A DNA stretch of 64,000 bases from Pseudomonas batumici (GTDB lineage Bacteria; Pseudomonadota; Gammaproteobacteria; Pseudomonadales; Pseudomonadaceae): positions 1 through 64,000 of the forward strand of contig NZ_JXDG01000045.1 of the NCBI RefSeq assembly GCF_000820515.1, written 5' to 3'. This document shows positions 59,590 to 64,000 of this stretch, in pieces. Position numbers and translations under genes: made by a program. The notes beneath the pieces were generated by a model. The model was given only the letters and a program-made list of their open reading frames with translations. It had not been told where the DNA came from and searched no databases. The first letter of the stretch is position 1. The number at the start of each line of letters is the position of its first letter.

Positions 59590-60357
59590 TCAGGCGTGCG
59601 CCCAACGCCGGTGCAGTCCCCGCGCCAGGGCATCCAGGGCGAAGCCCAGCACGCCGATCAACAGCACCATGGCCATCAGCTCCGAGTACGCCAGGCGGTC
59701 ACGGGTATCGAGGATGAAGTAGCCCAGCCCGGCGCTGACCCCGAGCATTTCGCAGGGCACCAGCACAATCCAGAGAATCCCGATGGACAGCCGCACGCCG
59801 GTCAGCACATGGCCGAGCACACCGGGGAGGATGACCTGGCGCAGGGTTTCCCAGCGGGTCGCGCTGAGGCTGCGGCTCAGTTGCAGCCAGCGCGGATCGA
59901 GCTGACGCACCCCGGCCGCGGTGTTGAGCAGAATCGGCCAGACCGCGGCAAAGGCCAGCAGGAAGTAGATCGGCTGGTCGCCCACGCCCATCAGCATCAC
60001 CACCACCGGCATCCAGGACAACGGCGAGATCATCCGCAAGAACTGAAACGCCGGGGTGGTCGCCGCCTCCAGCGGGCGATAGCTGCCGATCAGCAGCCCC
60101 AGCGGCACACCGATCAGCAAGGCCAGCAGCAGCCCCACCAGAATACGCTTGAGGCTGACCAACAGGTGTTCGTACAGCTCGGCCCGGCCCAGCAACTCCA
60201 CCAGGCTGGCCAGCGTCGCTTCGGGCGAGAAACGCGCCGACAGGCCGTCGGGACTGCCGAACAGGTGTACGCCCAGCCACCACAGCAGCCCCAGGCAGAG
60301 CAGCCCCGCCACGCCCAGCCCCCCTTGCAGAAGCGATGAGGAAGGTTTGCCGCTCAA
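59590..60357 (-). CDS. SsuC/TauC-like ABC transporter permease
   Basis: A 255-residue permease with six membrane spans. The EAA loop reads 'LSRSLSATRWETLRQVILPGVLGHVLTGVRLSIG'. It overlaps the solute-binding protein gene by 4 bases, and is the last gene of a five-gene minus-strand operon with an AhpD-like protein, an acyl-CoA-dehydrogenase-like flavoprotein and the ATPase. The ensemble looks like uptake and oxidation of an organosulfur or similar compound. Confidence 0.87.
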   Translation of the reverse strand: MSGKPSSSLLQGGLGVAGLLCLGLLWWLGVHLFGSPDGLSARFSPEATLASLVELLGRAELYEHLLVSLKRILVGLLLALLIGVPLGLLIGSYRPLEAATTPAFQFLRMISPLSWMPVVVMLMGVGDQPIYFLLAFAAVWPILLNTAAGVRQLDPRWLQLSRSLSATRWETLRQVILPGVLGHVLTGVRLSIGILWIVLVPCEMLGVSAGLGYFILDTRDRLAYSELMAMVLLIGVLGFALDALARGLHRRWAHA

Positions 60358-61553
60358 AGGCCAAACTCCTCGCTGCGGGCAAAGCTTTCCGCCAGCCCGA
60401 AAGCCTTGAGCCCGCCCACCGCCGCCAGGCTGTTGCGTACGAAGCGGTCGTCCACCAGGTCGCGGGCGGTCTGCTGCGGATCGAGGCCGGCGAGAAAACC
60501 CTTGTCGCCCTCGATCAGGGTGTCCTTGAGACGCCTGACCAGTTCCTCGGTGTAACTGGGGAACGGATACGGCTGGAAGTCGATGCGCTGTTCATCCCAG
60601 TGGTCATGCCGGATCGCGCCGCTGGCGAGGTAGGCGTCGCGGTCGGTGGCATTCGGCGCCAGCACCCGACCGAGCACCTGCGGGGTGTGCGGCGTATAGC
60701 GATTGGCACCGTCCTTGGACAACAACCTGGCCGCCTCGGCGCGGTTGTCACGGGTCCAGAGCTGGGCCTTGACGATGGCATTGACCACCTTCTGCGACCA
60801 CTCGGGCCGGTTGTTCAGGTCCTGCTCGTGCATGAACACCACGCAGCAGGCGTGATTGCGCCAGATATCGCCGGTAAAACGCTGCACCCGGCCGACCTTC
60901 AGTTCCTCGGCCAGGGCATTGAACGGTTCGGCGACGATGTAGCCGGCGATGCGCTTGCTCGCCAGGGCCGGCGGCATGTCCGAGGGCGGCAGCACCACCA
61001 GGTTGACCTCGTTGGCGGCCAACACGCTGTTGGCGGCCTTGCTCACCGGTTGCAGGCCGTTGTCGCGCAACAGTTGCTGGACCACCACGTTGTGGATCGA
61101 GTACCAGAACGGAATCGCCAGGGACTGCCCGCCCAACTGCTTGACCTCGGTGATCCCCGGCGCCACGGTCAGGCCGGAACCGCCGACATGGTTCCAAGCC
61201 ACCACCTTGGCCGGCACCTTGCTGCCATAGCGCGCCCAGACGGTCATCGGCGACAGCAGGTGAATCACGTTGACCTGCCCTGAAATGAACGCCTCGATCA
61301 CCTGGGCCCAGCTGCGCAGCAACACCGGGCGCTCAGCCTGGATGCCTTCGGCTTCGAACAGGCCGTTGTTGTGCGCCACCAGCAGCGGCGTGGCGTCGGT
61401 GATCGGCAGGTAGCCGATGCGCACCGGCGCGTCGGGCTCCGCGGCGGCGCGGGCCTGCAGGCTGCCCAGCAGCGGCAAGGCGCCGCCGGCGGTCAGCAAG
61501 GCGCTGAGCTTGAGGAAGTCACGACGCGTGTGGGTGAAGTCGTCCAGACACAT
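60354..61553 (-). CDS. Tat-exported SsuA/NrtA-like solute-binding protein
   Basis: A 399-residue binding protein. The N-terminus 'THTRRDFLKLSALLTAGGALPLL' is a twin-arginine signal (RRDFLK), which is unusual because most SsuA proteins use Sec signals. The mature protein begins 'VRIGYLPITDATPLLVAHNNGLFEAEGI', the NMT1/nitrate-sulfonate fold. GGAG lies 7 bases before the ATG; the start overlaps the ATPase 3' end by 35 bases. A Tat signal could imply a bound cofactor or pre-folded export. Confidence 0.87.
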   Translation of the reverse strand: MCLDDFTHTRRDFLKLSALLTAGGALPLLGSLQARAAAEPDAPVRIGYLPITDATPLLVAHNNGLFEAEGIQAERPVLLRSWAQVIEAFISGQVNVIHLLSPMTVWARYGSKVPAKVVAWNHVGGSGLTVAPGITEVKQLGGQSLAIPFWYSIHNVVVQQLLRDNGLQPVSKAANSVLAANEVNLVVLPPSDMPPALASKRIAGYIVAEPFNALAEELKVGRVQRFTGDIWRNHACCVVFMHEQDLNNRPEWSQKVVNAIVKAQLWTRDNRAEAARLLSKDGANRYTPHTPQVLGRVLAPNATDRDAYLASGAIRHDHWDEQRIDFQPYPFPSYTEELVRRLKDTLIEGDKGFLAGLDPQQTARDLVDDRFVRNSLAAVGGLKAFGLAESFARSEEFGL

Positions 61554-62361
61554 GATCCATCTCCGAAGGTTCGAGCAAAGAATGAGGGTGTGGGGTGCGG
61601 CTCGCCCGCCGAAGGGTCTTGAGAATCTCGATACGCAGGGCGCCCAGTTCCTCCACCAGTTCGGCACGCGGCTGTGGCAGGTCGATGCGCCACTCGCCCA
61701 GGGTTCGCGCCGGGCTGTGACCCAGTAGCAGAATCCGCTCGGAAAGCAGCAGGGCTTCGTCAATGTCGTGGGTGATCAGCACCGCGGCGGTGTTGTGTTC
61801 GGCGATGACCTCCAGCAGCAGTTGCTGCATGTCCGCGCGGGTCACTTCATCCAGGGCGCCGAAGGGCTCGTCCAGCAGCAACACCTGGGGCTGGCGGGCC
61901 AGGCAGCGGGCCAAAGCCGTGCGCTGCGCCATGCCGCCGGACAACTGCGCCGGGTACTGGCCCCGTGCATGTTGCAGGCCGACGGCGGCAATCGCGTGGT
62001 CGATCCGCGCCTGGCGCTCCTGGGCATCCAGGTGCGGCTGGCGGGCAAAGTCCAGGCCGAAGGCGACGTTCTTTTCCAGGCTGAGCCACGGCAGCAGGCT
62101 GGGATCCTGAAAGGCCACCGCCACCCGCGGGTGCGGGCCGTCCAGGAGCTCGCCAAGGAAATGCACGCGGCCCTGGTGGGCCGCCTGCAAACCGGCCAGG
62201 ACCCGCAGCAGGCTGGATTTGCCGACGCCGCTGGGGCCGAGGATCGACACCACCTCCCCGGCCTGCAGTTGCAGGTCGAAGCCTTCCAGCACCGCGTGCC
62301 AGCCCTGTTCGCGGGGGTAGCCGAGGCTGATCTGCCGGGCATCCAGCAAGGCCGCACTCAT
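61519..62361 (-). CDS. SsuB/TauB-like ABC transporter ATPase
   Basis: A 280-residue ATPase. Walker A 'GPSGVGKSS', Q-loop 'AFQDPSLLPWL', signature 'LSGGMAQRTALARCLARQP' and Walker B 'LLLDEPFGALD' are complete, with H-loop 'ITHD'. It overlaps the flavoprotein gene by 4 bases upstream and the binding-protein gene downstream, so the operon is tightly coupled. Confidence 0.9.
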   Translation of the reverse strand: MSAALLDARQISLGYPREQGWHAVLEGFDLQLQAGEVVSILGPSGVGKSSLLRVLAGLQAAHQGRVHFLGELLDGPHPRVAVAFQDPSLLPWLSLEKNVAFGLDFARQPHLDAQERQARIDHAIAAVGLQHARGQYPAQLSGGMAQRTALARCLARQPQVLLLDEPFGALDEVTRADMQQLLLEVIAEHNTAAVLITHDIDEALLLSERILLLGHSPARTLGEWRIDLPQPRAELVEELGALRIEILKTLRRASRTPHPHSLLEPSEMDHVSGRLHPHAS

Positions 62362-63428
62362 ACTGCCGCTGTCCGGGACTGACGTTGCAGTTCGGCGCGC
62401 AATTGCACCAGGCTCGGGGTCACGATCGGCACGAACGCCGACTCGCGCCAGCGCCGGGCGAAGCCGCTGCCGTACTCACTCAGATAGGCCTTGCCGCCGC
62501 TGGCCTGCAATTCCAGTTGCAGCGCCTGGGCGACAGCTTCGGCCAGGCCGATGCGGATCTGGAACAAGGCCCGTGGCTGGGCCAGGAAGCGCCCGTCGAG
62601 CAAGCCACTCTTGAGTTCGTCCACCGTCTGCTCAAGGGCCTGGCGCTGCTCCAGCAAGGGTTCGCGCAGAATCGAGCGATGGTCCTGCAGGTGCCCGTCC
62701 ACCTCGCTCAGCGCCTGTCGCGCCAGGCCGATGGCCATGCCGCATTGCAGGCCGAGGAAGGCCGGACGCACCGCCGGCAGAAAGACCCGGGCATCATCGT
62801 GCAACAACCAGTCGCGACTGACCTCCACCTGCTTGAAGTCCAAGGCGGCGGTATTGCTCGACTGCAGGCCCATCAGTTGCAGGTCATCCGAGCGTTGCAG
62901 GCCGGCCACCGCATCCGGGATCGCCAGCACGAACGGCGCACCGCCCTCCTCGCGCTCGATGGCGGCCGCCACCACGAAACCGCTCTTGCGCAGGTTGGTC
63001 ACCCAGTGCAGGCGGCCCTCGAGACGCCAGCCATCGTCTTGCTCGCGGGCGCGGACCTGCAGCGACTCGATGCCCGAAAGGAACTTCATCGCATTCGACA
63101 GCCCGGTGGCCCCGGCCAGCTCGCCGCTGAGCAGGGACGGCAGCAGCTGCTCGCGCAAGGCCGTGTTGGGGCTGTGCAGCAGGTATTCGATAAAGGCTCG
63201 CTGCCCCCAGAACACAAAGGCGGCCGCCAGGGAATGGCGGGCCACCCGGGCAATACCTTCCACCGCGTCGACCGCCGTACCGCCGCTACCGCCCTGGTTT
63301 TGCGGCACGCCGATCCGCAGCACCCGCGCCGTCGCCAGCCGGGCAATCACCTCCTGTGGGTCACACTGTCCCAGGTCCAGGGCCTGGGCTTGGGCATCCA
63401 GCCATTGACTCAATGCGTGATCGAGCAT
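62358..63428 (-). CDS. Acyl-CoA-dehydrogenase-like flavoprotein (SfnB/DszC-type)
   Basis: A 356-residue protein of the acyl-CoA dehydrogenase superfamily. N-terminal helices ('VLRIGVPQNQGGSGGTAVDAVEGIARVARHSLAAAF') and the middle domain ('GATGLSNAMKF', 'LHWVTNLRKSGFVVAAAI') resemble flavin-dependent monooxygenases of the SfnB/DszC group more than true fatty-acid dehydrogenases; the catalytic Glu at the canonical place is not obvious. Context with a sulfonate-type ABC importer points to oxidative desulfurisation. Substrate unknown. Confidence 0.8.
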   Translation of the reverse strand: MLDHALSQWLDAQAQALDLGQCDPQEVIARLATARVLRIGVPQNQGGSGGTAVDAVEGIARVARHSLAAAFVFWGQRAFIEYLLHSPNTALREQLLPSLLSGELAGATGLSNAMKFLSGIESLQVRAREQDDGWRLEGRLHWVTNLRKSGFVVAAAIEREEGGAPFVLAIPDAVAGLQRSDDLQLMGLQSSNTAALDFKQVEVSRDWLLHDDARVFLPAVRPAFLGLQCGMAIGLARQALSEVDGHLQDHRSILREPLLEQRQALEQTVDELKSGLLDGRFLAQPRALFQIRIGLAEAVAQALQLELQASGGKAYLSEYGSGFARRWRESAFVPIVTPSLVQLRAELQRQSRTAAV

Positions 63429-63477
63429 GTGGTTTTCTCCTTGAACAAAGCGCCGGGAAATAGCCGGCGCCGATCCA

Positions 63478-64000
63478 TCATTGATCCGTCGTTTGCCAGC
63501 GATATTGTGCCAGCTCAGGGTTGAGCGGCGTGCGGGCGAAGACGTTGGCGAAATTGCACAAGGTGGCCAGGCTCACCCCGAGGATCACTTCCAGGGCATT
63601 GCCCTGGGTGTAGCCGGTGGCGAGGAATTCGCCGAAGGCCTGGTCGCTGACATTGCCGCGGGTGGCGATCACTTCCCGGGCGAAGGCGGCGAGGACTTCG
63701 AGCTTTTCCTCGGGCAGCTCGTGTTGTCCGCGCAAGGCCTCGACCACTTCAGCCGGCAACCTGGCCTTGTTCAAGGCCACCGCCGTATGCCCGGCGACGC
63801 AGAAGTCGCAACCGTGGGTGGTGGCGGCCACCAGTTGCACCACTTCACGCTCGGCCAGGCTCAGCCCGGTCTTGCCATTGAGCGCCGATACCGTAACGTA
63901 GGTTTCCAGCGCCGCCGGTGCATTGGCCAGCACACCGAGCAGGTTGGGGATGAACCCGGAGTTCTTCCGGGCGCTCTCCAGGAAAGGCCTGGCCGCTTCG
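63478..64000 (-). CDS. AhpD-like carboxymuconolactone decarboxylase family protein, 5' end outside window
   Basis: The frame is open from the right edge ('EAARPFLESARKNSGFIPNLLGVLANAP') to the stop, about 174 residues visible. The core 'LAEREVVQLVAATTHGCDFCVAGHTAVALNKA' carries the Cys-x-x-Cys-...-His of AhpD/CMD peroxidases. Likely a peroxide- or thiol-active partner of the downstream flavoprotein; first visible gene of the operon. A GTG at 63933 exists, but the upstream residues match the family, so the gene extends further. Confidence 0.85.
   Translation of the reverse strand, partial: EAARPFLESARKNSGFIPNLLGVLANAPAALETYVTVSALNGKTGLSLAEREVVQLVAATTHGCDFCVAGHTAVALNKARLPAEVVEALRGQHELPEEKLEVLAAFAREVIATRGNVSDQAFGEFLATGYTQGNALEVILGVSLATLCNFANVFARTPLNPELAQYRWQTTDQ

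Noticed and set aside
1..64000. CRISPR array
   Set aside because: No regularly spaced direct repeats with unique spacers were seen; the only short repeats are REPINs and the two-copy element.

Overview
The window is a Pseudomonas chromosome segment, most likely from the P. fluorescens group. The evidence is the tRNA-Pro / ihfA / pheT / pheS / rplT / rpmI / infC / thrS block, an RsmE-type CsrA, the bkdR-bkdA1A2B-lpdV locus, the rbs operon and paired REP sequences of the 'GGAGCCGGCTTGCTGGCGAT' kind. It splits near 19 kb into an accessory part and a core part.

Accessory part (1 to about 19 kb): the end of an integrative and conjugative element (ICE) abutting a tRNA-Pro(GGG) gene. It holds (a) a minus-strand run of small hypothetical genes with two copies of a conserved two-hairpin repeat, followed by a Shedu-type (DUF4263) anti-phage nuclease and a catalytic-domain-only tyrosine recombinase; (b) a plus-strand conjugation block of TIGR03757, TIGR03756 and TIGR03755 family proteins, a membrane protein and a TraG N-terminal protein, closed by a minus-strand DUF3742 gene; (c) a defence block of an HTH regulator with a perfect palindromic operator, a cytosine-5 methyltransferase, an Eco29kI-type GIY-YIG endonuclease, a second GIY-YIG homologue, a Vsr endonuclease and a Z1-domain ATPase; (d) an IS3-family element without target duplication, flanked by truncated genes; (e) a gene-poor stretch up to the tRNA. 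No relaxase or island integrase lies between the conjugation genes and the tRNA.

Core part (19 to 64 kb): tRNA-Pro, MerR regulator, ihfA, pheT, pheS (with an attenuator-like hairpin), rplT, rpmI, infC (ATT start) and thrS; a cold-shock gene; an I78 inhibitor lipoprotein; the ribose/nucleoside operon rbsB-A-C-R-K-D plus a periplasmic nucleoside hydrolase, with a clear promoter and operator; a LexA-box-controlled small gene followed by secreted endonuclease I; rsmE; and the branched-chain keto-acid dehydrogenase locus with its Lrp-type regulator. Then come a class II aldolase, an orphan solute-binding protein, an Fe-S flavoprotein, a cupin regulator, an AlkC-like DNA-alkylation repair protein, an NCS2 permease, an OprD porin, an orphan histidine kinase and a DUF4337 protein. 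The right end holds two ABC-transporter modules. One (fused permease plus ATPase) has a hairpin-rich leader behind a TATAAT promoter with a palindrome. The other is a sulfonate-type uptake operon with an acyl-CoA-dehydrogenase-like flavoprotein and an AhpD-like protein cut by the window edge.

The most unusual region is the left 4 kb. Small-gene units separated by a repeat whose sequence changes keep both hairpins sit next to a stripped-down tyrosine recombinase and a phage-defence gene, which suggests an integron-like cassette hotspot inside the ICE. This is inference, and the copies are only two.
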